Below, one piece after another: positions 11,652 through 24,884 of a stretch of 64,000 bases of DNA. The position numbers and the translations under genes are program-made. Every line of letters starts with the position of its first letter. The stretch's first letter is position 1. The notes beneath the pieces are model-generated. The model did no database searches and was not told the origin of the DNA. It worked only from the letters and a program-made list of their open reading frames with translations. The stretch spans positions 1,074,974-1,138,973 of the forward strand of contig NW_023998415.1 in NCBI RefSeq assembly GCF_014805625.2, read 5' to 3'. This stretch comes from Glossina fuscipes (taxonomy: Eukaryota > Arthropoda > Insecta > Diptera > Glossinidae).

Positions 11652-12702
11652 ATATGTACTTATGTAATATATGTCTGCTGGAAAACCGACTAAATTACGT
11701 GACAATTGTCAGACAAAAGTGAACTAAATAATTAAATGGAGTTAAGTTACGTGACCATTGTGTGAATGCGGGTTAAAAATGAAAACATTTTCCACACAGA
11801 CACTTATGTGTCCATACATGCATGCCTATGTAAAATATAGGCCGACACATGGGCAATCATATCAAAATTTATAAGGATTTCATTTTATTTTGATGCTACA
11901 TTTTGTTAAATCCGAACAAAAATTTATCGAACTATTTATTTTATGTAAATAATTCCAATTTTCCAGAATTAAATATATTTAGATTTAAAGTGTTAGCATT
12001 GTTGCCGGCAGCGATTTTTTCCTGCTTTTAGCATAATTTATGCAGATGTAATCTCTTTTTCTAGTTTTTTTTTTTTAAGTACATGGATGCAATGGAATAT
12101 AGTTAATAAGTTAAGTATGAAAATAGAGAAATCGCCCATAATAGCAGCGACAAAGCACGATGATTCGCAAGAACGCTACAAGATAGATTCTAAAAGAAAT
12201 TTTAAAAAATTTCACATTTCGGTTTATACATGTATGATTGATTATACGTTTTTCATCAATTAACTGAAGCTTTTCTTTTTAATTAATTAATTACAACTCG
12301 ACTTGTTGCAGTTTCCTTAATCACATATTGAAAGGTTAAAATATTTACATCATGCGGAATAGTCATCACATTCTGATTGGGATTGAAAAATTTTACGATA
12401 AAAGTGTTGGTTGTTTCACCTCATACTTACTGCATCTTCTGTTGATTAAGTTAAATTTTCACTAAATCGACTTATGTATCAACAAAACGTCTATGTTTTG
12501 TATGAAGTGATAAAGAAAGACGCTTATGATTGATTCATTCATTCTTAGGTATTTTCACCTTTAAATGGTTTTCAACGATCAGATATAAAGGTTATACCCT
12601 TGCGAGGAACTTCACAGCAAATATTTTGCGGTTTCTGTGAACAATCTCAACAAATCGCAAGAGGATATCGCTTAACGAACAGGTCGAGTTGATATGTAAC
12701 CA

Positions 12703-12733
12703 TTGGGTTGGCAATTAAATAATTGCCGATTTC
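12703..12733 (+). repeat. Left terminal inverted repeat of the mariner at 12703
   Basis: Starts TTGGGTTGGCAATTAAATAA and pairs with 13825-13855. Five of 31 positions differ. Confidence 0.9.
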
Positions 12734-12796
12734 TTCAATGAAATAAAAGATTCTTTTTTTTTTACTTGGAATGAAGTTTAATCTATAATGTATTTT

Positions 12797-13669
12797 CTAT
12801 TTTGTTTGATGACCTTTTGCCATCCCTTTGACAACTTGAAAATTCCACACTCGCAGGAAAAAGTGAGCCAAACACTCGGCCAAAAACTGAGTTAAGTAAG
12901 ATTGCACAGCGTCATCATCTTTGAAAGTCTTACCACGAATGGAGTTGTCCAAGAGTCGAATTAAATGGTAACCCGATGGCGCGAGATCAGGGCCATATGG
13001 TGGATTTAACATCAATTTCCAAGCAATATTCATAAATTTTTACGGAGTGGCCAAGGACGTGTGCGGCCTAGCATTGTCCTGGTGAGAATGACACCTTTAC
13101 GATTGACCAATTCTGGTCGCTTTTCCTTGACCGCTGCACTCAATTTGTCCAGTAGACCTCCGAATGAATGGTTTGGTTCCTTGGAAACCGATCAAAATAT
13201 ACCGGACTGTTCCAACCCCACGAAATTTACAGCCAAATCTTCTTTTGTTGGATATATGCCGTGAAATGGTTTGCGATGTCTCATTAGTGCATCACGTTCG
13301 TTTTCGATTGACTTTGTCGTACACAATCCACTCTTTGTCTCCAGCGACGATTCTTTTTAAAAACGGATCAAATTCATTGCTTTCAAGCAATAATTCGCAA
13401 GCGCTCGTGCACCTTGTCCGATGAGTGTCTTTCAAATAGTGCGGAACCCAAAAGTCCAGCTTCTTAATGAGACCGACACGTTCTAAATGCTTCTCAATGG
13501 CTGTATGTGAAACAATTAACTTCTCTACAATCTCCCGTGTACTTACGTGACGATCCGCTTCAAACTCATTAAGCTCAACTGGTCGACCAGAACGTTGGTC
13601 ATCTTTAAGAGAAAAATCTCCAGAGCGGGATTTTTCAAACCAATTTGGCGAAAATGTTCTTTTTTGCAC
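12797..13669 (-). pseudogene. mariner transposase, broken and active-site mutated
   Basis: Two main frames cover this transposase. The N-terminal frame (13669-13292) shows GDFSLKDDQRSGRPVE, the second helix-turn-helix around VDRHVSTREIVEKL (with a frame problem before ADRH), then KKLDFWVPHYL and AGDKEWIVYD, where the usual GDEKW is altered to GDKEW. The second-Asp motif HQDNARPHTS is readable near 13090-13058. The C-terminal frame (13033-12797) has NPPYGPDLAPSGYHL, where the third catalytic Asp of the APSD motif is Gly. Frameshifts separate the parts and a stop follows HTSLATP. The catalytic change alone would abolish strand transfer in a DD34D enzyme, so the copy is dead. Confidence 0.9.
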
Positions 13670-13824
13670 TCCTTATTAATATTGAGGTAAAAAAAAACTT
13701 TAAGAAAATATCTACGCAATGAACTTGTGAAGCTAGGTAAGGATGACATCTAACATATAGAAGAAGAATAAGATCATAACATTTGCGGATATCATAAAAA
13801 TGGAAGTGAGAGACATCTATAACT

Positions 13825-13855
13825 GAAATCGGCAATCACTTTGTTGCCAAACCAA
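13825..13855 (-). repeat. Right terminal inverted repeat of the mariner at 12703
   Basis: Reads TTGGTTTGGCAACAAAGTGA on the minus strand, followed outward by TA at 13856-13857. Confidence 0.9.
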
Positions 13856-13857
13856 TA

Positions 13858-14755
13858 TTTGTATTACGAAGGCTTCACTTTCTTGCTTTAACACTATAAT
13901 ATATCGCATTTTAATAGTATTTTTGGAAAAAGAACAATATCACATTTTGCTGCGATCAATCAAATAAAACACATAGTATGTACTTTACCTATAATCTCGG
14001 ACATGATCTTTTTATGCTAATAATTTGCAGGCTTAAACAATTCGACTACGTATCATTTATATGTTGGGCTAGGGGAGAAAGCATAAATTTCTAGTCTTAC
14101 TTCTTCCTCTCGATATCAATTACGTACACAAACAGCCCCGCAAAAATAAAAAAATTATTGATGATTAAAGAAAAAACAAAAATATTTTAAGCTTACAATA
14201 TAGATTGCCTCATAGGATAAATTTGTTAAAATAGATTTAGAAAGTCTTATTGGCAAATTGCTTCATCATTTAGAATTAACATTCCGTTCGATCTGTTGAT
14301 CTCGGCGAATCGCTTGGAGCGTCAATATTTAGGCTCGGAATGAATGGAAAGGGATTCGTTTACTTCAACGTGTATTACAATTTATTTATGTTACATGACT
14401 TGGGTGAAATGAAATCGGTTTTCTTTTGTAACAATTCGTAATTTTCGATGGAAAATAAAAGATGCTGGAATATAATAGCTGTGTACATTAATGAATAATA
14501 AAAGAAACCGAGTAAGCGACACTTATTATTCTTTTTTTCCAACACTTAAAGTATATAACTTGTATATACGGTTCTCCTAAAATATTTTTCAATATGCTAA
14601 GGATGATCAAATAATAGCTACATATTTTTAATTTGAAGCAAAAACGAAATCCTATAAGACGTCAATATACTTCAACAACAAATTTTTTGTTCATAGAAAA
14701 TTAATGAAATGAAACTTAATGTTAATTTCTATTGTTAAACTATAGTATTATGTAA
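13858..14755. other. No gene recognised; AT-rich
   Basis: No motif, RNA gene or repeat boundary seen; only short frames. Confidence 0.6.
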
Positions 14756-14759
14756 TTGT

Positions 14760-15398
14760 TATAGTGTTGTTTTGCCCTTACAAATATCGACTTGTTGTAG
14801 TCTGCCTGACATGGAATCCCCGAAATTTGCCAAATTGGTCGTATCAAGCTCTCCCCTCTTCGGCAATAAGCTTAAGTTTAAGTTCCTTAAGCGTAAGATA
14901 ATGCTTAGAGTTGGAAAATATCTTGGCGAAAAGTATTCCGCAAAAGTCCTCAATATTAATGGTGATCATCGGGTCCATCCAAATTATACTTCTTCTCATC
15001 ACTAATATATTTTTGAACTCTTCACCTCAAAATTTGTATTTGTCGATGCAGTATGCTTGTTGTATGCTGTGTTAAGCGTGATTTGGCAATTTTGTGTTCC
15101 TACCAAAGAGTTATCGTCTTTAAGAAATTGGTATACAGACTGTCTCGTTACAGTTAGCCTTTATTTGCCTATAAGGCATATATATTCATTAGTTGCTAAA
15201 TGGAGTATGCGCCGCTTGGTCCTCTGATCTGTTGTTGCGGTGAGTCGACTGCGCTTAATGAAACCATAATTGTTAGAGTGATGTAGATAATTTGAAACCT
15301 TATTACGAAGCCGATTTAACGCAACTGCTATCTCGACAAGTTTCGTTCTTTCAAATTTTCCCGTGCTGCTCATCCCACAGTTCATTTCTACGTGGCAT
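14760..15398 (-). mobile_element. Tc1-like transposase relic
   Basis: On the minus strand a start at 15398 gives MPRRNELWDEQHGKI, the typical opening of a Tc1-type transposase. After a frameshift comes LVEIAVALNRLRNKVSNYL, NNYGFIKRS and TKRRILHLATNE (about 15340-15185), the paired-like helix-turn-helix with its GRP-like hinge. A further frame gives LTVTRQSVYQFL. The first catalytic motif is clear at 15000-14965 as DEKKYNLDGPDD, a close match to the Tc1 DEKKFNLDGPDG signature; a stop follows soon after. The lower part (14953-14759) is open but only vaguely Tc1-like. The second and third acidic residues were not found. Terminal repeats were not identified. The element is truncated and dead. Confidence 0.85.
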
Positions 15399-15399
15399 T

Positions 15400-18300
15400 T
15401 TCAACTAGCAGCAAAACTATGAACACAATTATTCCTTAAAAAATGTTGAAAATGCCTTAGCTATTTACCTACGACGAGATATTTTCTATAAAATATAAAA
15501 TAAAAATTGAAGTGCTCACTTTTCATCGACAGAAATTCGAATAAAACTGATTGCGTTTCGTATTGAATTACAAGCTTACTGCGATAATTTCAGGTAATGG
15601 GACCACGGCTAAAGACGAAAGAAAGAGAAGGTACCTGATAAAGCGATAGTGCATATATATAAAAATATAGATTGCAAACCCAAAAATAATTTACCACAAA
15701 ATAAATAAACCTATACTTGCACATATAATCATAATATTTGTCAGAATTAGACTTTAGATGTTCAGTGATGACATATTCATTATTTCAAAATAATTTCGTT
15801 CAAATCATCGTCTCTATAAAAATTTGTTCCAATTGCATCACAAACGCATCGCGTAATACAAATGTCCGCTTATTTTCGCTGTTGAATATGAAAAATTTTC
15901 GCTTGTTTTCATGTAAAGATCTGCTTTTCATGGAAGTGCTTATACGCATTTAGTATAAGGAGCGACATTTTGGATACTCCAAATTTTTAATAGGCTGTGC
16001 CAGCTGTGATTCAGAATATATTAAATTTATCTATATGTATGTGAGAGTCCAGAAAGACTTTTATTATGCCGATTGATTCAGAGCATTTTCCGTATGATGT
16101 TTTGTATATTTTTGTGTTTAACCTGTAGATCACAAATTTAGAAGAATTTTTGCACTAACTCATTTAGGCCACAGAAAAAATCCTATTAAAAATGAATTGA
16201 TAGGAATGCTTTTCACGTCTCCTTCCCATACAATGTGTAATTGTGAAGGCGCCATGATTTGATATATGTCGTGAGTATAAAACGACAAAAAAAAGCTTTC
16301 ATAAAATAAAAAATTTTGTAGCATACTTTGTAGCTGCAATTTGAAATGGTTTCTAGTATATAAACGATATGATATAACATACGACACGTGTAGTATTCTT
16401 TCGCTTCTACTTACAGTGTATTTTCAGTACACTTTGCTGAGGTGTATGCCCTAGGGATTGTAATTGTTGATATATTTTTGTCAACAACGTACCAACTACA
16501 CCATATATTACTGTTACACAAAAAAAAAAAATCATTACCATAATATATCCCATACTTTACCATTTCATTCCCTTTTTAATGAGCTTTCGTTAATTATGGT
16601 ATACAATGGTTATTAGAAGATTCGGTATAAACTGAATGTACATCCTCTCTTATGTTTTTCCTCTTTACGGCATTGTATTGTTGTTGTTGTTATTTCTTTT
16701 ACATTTTTCTCCTCTGTTTGATTATTTAAGGTAAGTTGTTAGAGAAGGAGGGGATTTGCAAGCTATTGTAAAATATTTGTTTTGCTACACTGCAGTAAGC
16801 ATTGTCAACGGCATTAATTTTTATTTATAAACATATTTTACATTATATATAATACATAAAGATATATATATACGATATATAAATGTATATAAATATATAT
16901 GCCTTGGGTGGAAGGCGAACGAATGAAAGAGCTCCTGACGTTGGTGACATTAACATGAGCAATTCATGTAAACAAACAACCAACAACTGAATAAATATTT
17001 GCCATAGCGATATTAAGTGCGAGAAATGCAACTTTGTCAAAAGTAAATCCATGCATATGCATTCAAGCGTACGTAAAGTTATCAACTTACCGTGAACTTA
17101 TATAAAGAGCAATTTAAGAATTATAATTGGGTTTTACGTAACAGTTGGAAAAAGCGTAACTACACTCGCCGTCATCCTCGATATGCTAAATTACTTCATT
17201 AATTTGCCATATTAATGTACCGATCTCTAAACGTAATATTAGATCGCTACCATGAACTTATATATTCTTTATATGATATATATATATATCGGTGAATGAA
17301 ATCAAAAGCAAACTATCTCAAAATTTATTAGATACAGATATTGAAGCAAGTACTTTGTCAAAATCGTTTTTATGCCTGTCCACCTATTCAGGATCGCTAG
17401 GAAGCAAAAAATATTCATTACATTGTATTTTCAATTTCAGAACTACTTTAAGAAATCTATGCAATTATAAACGTTTTGGCTTAACATTCAAAACATTACC
17501 TAGGCGTTGCATGATAAACGAAAGAAGACAAATTTTCGTTACAGATTTTTTTCGACTTTGGGAGAGTTTTCTCGACGATGCTTTGCTATGCTGTCATCAG
17601 GCACTATTATTTTGAAAATTTTTTTATTTCGTGAGTATGTGTGTGTTTATATACGTTTAAGCTTTAATGTAGACGATGATGTCCTAATTTGTGGTATCTG
17701 TGGCACACTGGTCCTCAACATTTATTCCTTCAACGGATTCACTACTAATTTCTATGTTGCCGGCAAATGATGTGGTTGAGGCGTATCTTTTTTACAAAAC
17801 GAGTATTAGTATGGATGGGCAAGTTGTCGGGAATCGTCGTACTAGTGGTAGTTGGTAAACTAACAGCAGTTGAAAAATTAAGCAATGTAAAGCATGTAGA
17901 AGGACATGACGAGATGAATTGGTTTTGGAGATATTAGCGATAATTTGCCTGCCGGTTACGGCAATTCAGATATCTAAGTGTGGAGGTATAATAACAGCAA
18001 CGTTGAACACGCTAGTATCAAGATCCGTCGTTGTTATCGTTATCGTTAATCGACATAAATTCGTTCCAGGTAATTTATTCAGCAGATAAGAGATAAAAGC
18101 TGAACTTTGCGTAACACTATTTTGCCCATATCCTCGTTGATGACGTGTAAAATAAAAGATATCTATCTATCTTGAAACATTATTTAATATATATGCTTCG
18201 TTTAACATTTTAATTTTGCTTATCCTCACTTTATTTATATTGTACGCATTCTTAAGTTTTCTCCTGGACTTTCGACATCACTGAATGCTTTCTGAGTTTG

Positions 18301-21080
18301 TATATATGTTTGTTTGTTATTTGATCTTTTGCAATTGCAACATTCTTATGCTTGTCTCCCATGCTTAAACTACATTCAGTAGCAAGACTTGTGCTCGCGT
18401 TATCCTTGACTTTGTCGTTCGTATAACTGACATTACAACAACTAACCATACAACGCAATCAACGCCAATTTAGTGAAAGTAAGGCGTTAAATTGTATAGT
18501 GTTTCACTTTCATAAAAAAAAAAAGAAAATTTAGTTTTGTGCGCGCTTAGCTCTTCAGTAACGAACAGGCGAACAAAGCGACACTTCGCGCTGTAGTACT
18601 TTCAATTGTTGTTGCTTCTATATGGTTTTTATATTCTACTTTCCTTCCAAGTTACCAATGTTACGTTAACAATACAATAACACTTACAACAACAACTGCT
18701 GATATGAAAAAGGCCTCCTTTCGCTAACTTTTCCAAAAAAAAAAAAAAAAAAAAAAAAAAAAGGAGGAACAATAAATACGACAAATGAAGTTTTGTGTTT
18801 TTAAGTTTTCGCTTTACTACACATTTGCAGTATGCGTCCCAAGTTTTGCCTTCCAGAATGACTACTTAGAGCTGTTTAGTAGTTTTCCTTCCTCCTTTTC
18901 GTTTTTGCTGCCATTCTCTTCTTGCTTACTACTGAGAATGAAATCTTTTCAATTTGTTAGCTAAATCATTATGTTAAATTTGTAATATGACCAATGCAAG
19001 CAAAAGAGGCGATGGCCCCTTGCCTCCAACCAAATTCAAGTTTTCTCGCCGTACTTTACGATTCGTAAATAAATGTAACATGACGTCGCCATGAAATCAT
19101 TGACATATTTACAAATCGAACACAGAAGGCCAATGAAAAAATAAGTTATAATTGAAAGCCAAATAAAAAAAAAAAAAAGCAAACAATATTAATTTACAAG
19201 CAGTAAATTGGAACTCAACAGTCGCACGATTGCAGTAAGAGCACAAAAATGGGGAGAGAAGATGAAGAGACGCTTCATTTGCTCTTCTATTCATTATTTT
19301 TATATATCACTTCAGCAGGCATATATCTAATAGGATGTGTGTGGGTATAGAGATGAAAGCCTAAACGATGTCATTTCTGAAGGAGGAAATCGCAAAAACA
19401 TTTTTGCCAAATATATTTATATTAAATGTTAGCACAAGCAACAATCAAACAAACATTGTTCCTCTTATTTTCATCCATCGATTTTTTGATCGCTTATAAT
19501 TTTGAAAATATACCCATTTCCATGGCCAGTCGTAATTCCATAATAAAATAACTGATTTATCGATTTTCCCCTGCTACCTTTCATTCATTTCAGATTGAAT
19601 TCATTTAACCATTTTCTAGATTTTTCCTATGGCTTCTAAGCGTAAAAAGACGACTTCTCTTGTCGCACACACGAATTTTTGTTGAGTTTCAAGAGTAATG
19701 CGTTAGCGATACAATAACGCTTGGAATTCGTCGTCTTTAAACTAATTCAATCATTTTCCACATTCTTTGATACTCCCACCAAAATTTGACGCTTTTGAAA
19801 TCTTGAAATCATTCAAGCGACTGTGATTTGCCGATAACAAGCTCGCCGCAAACTTTGGCAAGCATTGGATGCAATCTTCGGTAGTTTTCTTCAAATAGAA
19901 ACAAAAAATCGAAGCTGCTTGCAAATCATAGTTTCCAAGCAAAAAATTAGATATGTATAACGCGATTACCAATTACGCTTTTGCATGATATATGTATTTT
20001 TGTGATTTGACAATCGTCGTCCGACGCCAACAAGCAAATGGCGCCGATGATGTGGTTTGTTAGTAACTATATTGCTAAGTAAAGCCGCGTGTGAAAGAAT
20101 TTCGATTTCATATTTACTTACATGGTATCCGTAAGCTATTTACCATTCATTTACTTAATCATCATCTCATCCGATATAAATAGCGAAGTGCTCACATCTG
20201 CACAAACAGAAAGTATCAATCGCATCCGCGTTATTTTTGAAAGAGATCAATCCAGTGATTCGGTGGTAATACAAATTTTGACAAAAAGCTAAAGATATAT
20301 TTATGCCGATAAAAGCGTTATTCCAGTATTCTCTGCACTCTATAAAAACTCATATAAAAAAGTGTAATGTTTATAACAAAAAAAGGCCTTTGCTTTGAAC
20401 TTTGTTCAAAAAGAAGACCGCCGCTTATTATTTAACAATATATATATGTATGTAACTTGGTAATATAGGATGTACTCCTTTGGGAAGTTTAATTATAATC
20501 ACCATTGACCGTTTTATTGATAGAAAAGAAAAGCTTGATTTAAATTTACTTGGAGCGCTGCCATGATTTAAAATTTTTCTCAGGACGTTAAATTTGTCTT
20601 TTTAGTGCATGCAACAAGAATATGAACAATACCATCGTAAACGAAATTAAAATAAAATGCACATATTAATTCAGGCTCAAACACACACACAATGTACACA
20701 TACACATATATATACATATATTTTATACATAATTTATCACAAGCGCAGCAAGGAGGAATACTAACAAAAACAATAATAACACCGGATACGCATCACTATA
20801 TTAATATTCTCAAAGTTTGCATGAGTAAAACAACAAGAAAAGTACACAAGAATATCCATAGTTGTACGCTGGAAGGATAAGCAGCGTAAACGCAAGCTGC
20901 AATGAATGTTGGAAAATTGTGTACAAATCTATGTGCCTATATAGATAGTTTAAATAGATACCACGGAATAAGTGAATCTATTGGACGGGCACAAAACAAC
21001 TGATTAAGGGACTTTAGTACGCAAAATGAATTATGTAGAATATGTAAATACGCGACTATAATGCCGTGAATGCATATTTG
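15400..21080. other. No gene recognised; AT-rich with long homopolymers
   Basis: About 5.7 kb without an identifiable gene. Open frames at 15738-15953, 17292-17770, 18252-18458 and 19751-19972 show no known domain. The frame at 17507-17770 contains NVDDDVLICG, superficially like an LTR-type reverse transcriptase box, but nothing around it supports that. Poly-A tracts occur at about 18502-18514 and 18735-18762. Confidence 0.55.
18735..18762. repeat. Poly-A tract
   Basis: About 28 consecutive A residues after CTTTTCC. It could be a retroposed tail, but no adjoining element was recognised. Confidence 0.85.
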
Positions 21081-21091
21081 TTGTGTGTGTT

Positions 21092-21096
<5 letters not shown>

Positions 21097-21144
<48 letters not shown>

Positions 21145-21154
21145 NNNNNNNNNN

Positions 21155-21201
<47 letters not shown>
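21097..21201. repeat. (TG)n microsatellite containing an assembly gap
   Basis: Alternating TG on both sides of ten N bases at 21145-21154. The real tract length is therefore unknown. Cys/Val-only frames across it are artefacts. The left flank has imperfect TTGTGTTTG units and the right flank grades into TATG repeats. Confidence 0.97.
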
Positions 21202-21203
<2 letters not shown>

Positions 21204-22049
21204 ATGTATGCGTTTGTGTTTGTATGTATGTATGTATGCATGTCACGAACAAGTTCAAAAAATTTGATACAAAGCCAACATAAACACATGCATATAAATG
21301 CATTCGAAGTAACAGCTTACGCGACAATATAAACTACAAAATAAATAAATGTTACTCATTCGCAGGTTCTCTTCTTGATATTATTTCTATATATATATAT
21401 ATATATAAATTTTTTTTTTTTTTTTTATTAAATGGTGTAGAGGAAACTACTTGTATATGAAAGTGACAAATGTCATTTCTACTGATGAGAAATTCTGTCT
21501 GCATATAGGGCACAAATCCCTTTGTTACGATCCCCGAATTTATAAATCAACGAACTATATATTAAAAACAATACATATGCATATGTATCTAAATATTTCT
21601 CGGGAAATGGATATCTATTCATATGTGTTAGTGCGTCTGCATTTAAACTCATGTGCTACTTGTATGTTAGTGCCAACAGCAGGAAATCCGCCCGACTTTC
21701 CCAAAAGTTGGCGAATTGTTAGTTAGTAACTAAAGCAAATATAGTTTACCCAAAATGAAAAATTTTAAAACGAAAAGAAAAAATCGCTCCTAACAAATCC
21801 CCAAGAACATAATTTCCATGTATCAGGCAGATATTTAGTGACCAACCAACTAAGGCAAGCTATCGAACAACAACTCAAACATATGCAAAAGCCATATGAA
21901 TTTGAGTTGGATAAGTTCTTTTGTGTTTCCCTCTAACTACTTCTGCCACATCAACTCCAAACAAAATCCCCCGGATGCTAAAGTCATTGTTGATTTTGAT
22001 CCATTATTTTGTGTTTGATGTTATCATACAGAACTAACGCATCCTTAAC

Positions 22050-22080
<31 letters not shown>

Positions 22081-23673
22081 ACAAAAGAAGCTGTGTTTAC
22101 TGTCATCAGCAATTATTGCGTTAACCAAGAACACATTTACGCATACAACCAGGCATGTGTTATATAATTATAAACGATGTTAAAATTCTAATAAAGTCGC
22201 TGTTTACACAATGTGCAAGGAAAAGAGTATAACACGAACGAGTAATCGAGTGTATATAATTTACGGATGACGTTTGGCTATTTATTAACTCTGAAAGAAA
22301 TTACTTCTCCTCTTGTGAAAAGTTTTACTCTAATCGAACATCTGCAAAAGAGAAAAGCCTTGAAAGCCTGAATGTACTCATGCTTCTTTGCAAGTGTGCG
22401 TGCATGCTACTAAATTAATGAAAGCCGAAAGACCGTATTATTGTAGTACACAAGTAAGAAACACAACCGCCGATATATTGACAGACGTTAACGGAAAAGC
22501 GCAATCGACAGAAGTGTCGAGCTGTGAAAGTGCTTTTACAGCTCTAACGGTGTGGGAATTTTCGATAAATTATTTAGAACGCCAAAGAATAAAGAGGATT
22601 CCCGGTCTTCCGGGATAGTAACAGCAGATAGCTCTGCGCGTGACATGAAACGACTACATATATAATTGCTAGGCATCGTTCAGAAGCAACCTGAATGTCT
22701 TCTAAGGTATTATTTAGGACCTATATAAAGATATCGTTGTAAATAACTCTGCATTTTGCACGTTAACTTACTAGCCTTACTCCAGGTGCCACAGTGCTTC
22801 AATTTCCTGCAAACTAAAGGATTGTATAAGCCGCCTAGAAAATGACAATCCGTAAAGCAAGTCAAAATAAAAAAATGGCGAAGCGAAATAAGAGAAAAAT
22901 ATGAAAAAAAGAAAACGCACAGAGTACCTGCCGAAGTAAGTGAATGAAAAAAGAACATAAGGAAAACGGTATAGTCTGTCTATCAATATTACTGTTTTCA
23001 CCAGCGCCTGGGAGAATAAAGCACGTACGACGAAACGTAAACTGCAGCCATCAAGATCTTAGTCACACAGGTTAATGTACCGAACTATTCGAGAAAGTAA
23101 AAATGAAAGGTGGATGATTGATATTTTACACACGTAAGAAAGCTGGTTCCACTACACACGTCCGATGTGTAAAAGTTTATTCTGTAGCGAATCAATTCAC
23201 GTAAGTCTGCCACCTTTCATACGTTTGACAGCGGTATGCAAAAAAAAAAAAAAAAAAAAAAAATGCGTTGGGAAAGTCTTCTCTCTGTATATTCTGTAAG
23301 ACTAAGCAAGAACGCGATTTATAGCCGTAATCAAAACGTATCAAAGGCGGTCGCTCTTTTCGGTAAAATTGGCAGAAAGGTGCGTTCTACCGCATTTTCA
23401 TAAGCGGGAATTGAATGAGAGATCTTTTCTTAGCATTAGCTCTGCTTTAGAGCCTTGAAATGCCTTCAACTAGTTCAGTTAGCTTATGGGCGATAAGTGC
23501 AAGCAAACAAGACGACACGCATCAAATGTTGATTAACGCATATAACTAAACAATGTTAAGAAGACTCATATTTTGAAGGATATTTCTTTTATCTTGTCGA
23601 ACAGTGACATCATAAATATGTGTACATATATGCAAACGGATACATAATACATATATTGAAATTGATTTCCATT

Positions 23674-23718
23674 GAACAACAATAACAACAATAATAATAA
23701 CAACAACAACAACAACAG
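23674..23718. repeat. (CAA)n/(AAT)n microsatellite
   Basis: Trinucleotide repeat AACAAC/AATAAT. The reverse strand yields a Val/Ile-only frame that is not a gene. Confidence 0.9.
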
Positions 23719-24863
23719 CAAAGAAAATCAATTAAAATTTAACCGCATAGTCATTACGTACTAAATACATTTTGCCTGTCATTACAAATGTAATTAATAT
23801 CTGGTCAGATTAATGCCCAAAACACCATAAATAATTGTCCATTCAGATACACCCACATGTAACCACATATTTATGCATTTAAACAGTGCACAAAAGCATG
23901 CAGGCAGCCAAGACAGAACAAATTCATAATTTTAAAAGGATAAATGTTGAAAGTGTTTAGCAACGGCATTAGACGAAAAGAGTAGATATTATGGATAAAC
24001 AAAAAGATAAATGATAATGTGAAATTGAACACTGAACGATCATGGTTCTTTCTTCCCTGCCAAAAAGTAAAGCTTAAATGTTGTGCTTAATTGAGTTTCG
24101 AAGGAATTTTTCCCAGGTTGGTAGATCTTCCTTTCCCTTATATATATACTCAGGCAGCAACTTGAGCTATCAAAGTCAGCAAATTGAACGAAACATAAAT
24201 AATTTTTCATTGATATTCATATCACGAAAAAAGTGAATACTTTACATTCTAAAAATTGCATACTTGCTCATTCACACAAACCTATGTGTATGTTTAAATA
24301 ATTTAAACATAGAAAAGTGGAAAATTTCTTTTGTCAACTAACGACCTTATCCGAAATTTATATATTCATTCATACCTCAATACACTACCGCACACAATAT
24401 AGTATTTCCCTACACTCTAGCTTTCAAGGCTTCAAGCATGTTATTGTTGTTTTGTAGCTTTAGAAATTTAAGTGTAAATATGTTATGGCAACACAAAAGA
24501 GACATATCCACAACCACGCATACAGGTGCATATATACATCTGTACTATATAAACACAAACCTAAAATTGTTTAAATAAGAACAACGAAGTGTAACAAAAA
24601 GACATTCGTGTGCATGCATACATGGATTCATACATAGTGCATAATTTTTGTTTGACTTAACAGAAAATTATGTAGAATTTTGTAAATACGCGTGAGTGAA
24701 TGCATAAGTATGAAAGTAAGCAAGTATATAGCTTGTATATATATGCATATGCGTTATGTGTACTTTTTTTTTATTGTTGAAGTTCATAAGAGAGGTATGA
24801 AGCTTTTTGTTTTCTAATAGGTTGACTGACTAACTAACTAACTGACAATATTCCCCCGGCAGC

Positions 24864-24884
24864 GAGCTTAGCTAAACTAAGCTC
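24864..24884. other. Perfect 8-bp stem hairpin
   Basis: GAGCTTAG, five-base loop CTAAA, then CTAAGCTC. No element boundary or gene end is visible next to it, so its meaning is unknown. Confidence 0.6.

Larger units (their letters stand above)
10840..12700. other. No gene recognised; microsatellite-rich
   Basis: This interval holds several simple repeats, listed separately, a run of ATGCATGC-like repeats near 11110-11130, and unremarkable AT-rich sequence. No conserved protein motif was seen. Confidence 0.6.
12703..13855 (-). mobile_element. mariner element, mellifera-type, inactive
   Basis: A 1,153-bp element bounded by inverted ends starting TTGGGTTGGC (left, 12703) and TTGGTTTGGC (right, read on the minus strand from 13855). 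About 26 of the first 31 positions match. The right end is followed by the target TA at 13856-13857; the left flank reads CA, so that TA appears mutated. The ends and the transposase resemble mellifera-subfamily mariners, as I recall them. The element is somewhat shorter than the roughly 1.25-1.3 kb usual for mariners, and its coding region is broken and mutated at the active site. Confidence 0.93.

Noticed and set aside
17507..17770. NVDDDVLICG in an 87-codon frame, like a retroviral-type reverse transcriptase box
   Set aside because: No other reverse transcriptase, protease or integrase motif nearby; flanking residues do not fit.
20174..20230. TATAAATA followed by possible leader sequence
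   Set aside because: No initiator at the correct distance and no coding frame downstream.
21066..21332. Open frames of Cys-Val or Thr-His repeats
   Set aside because: They are translations of a (TG)n microsatellite with an N gap, not genes.
21451..21726. STDEKF in a plus-strand frame, like a Tc1/mariner first-Asp motif
   Set aside because: Neither the helix-turn-helix nor any other transposase motif occurs around it.
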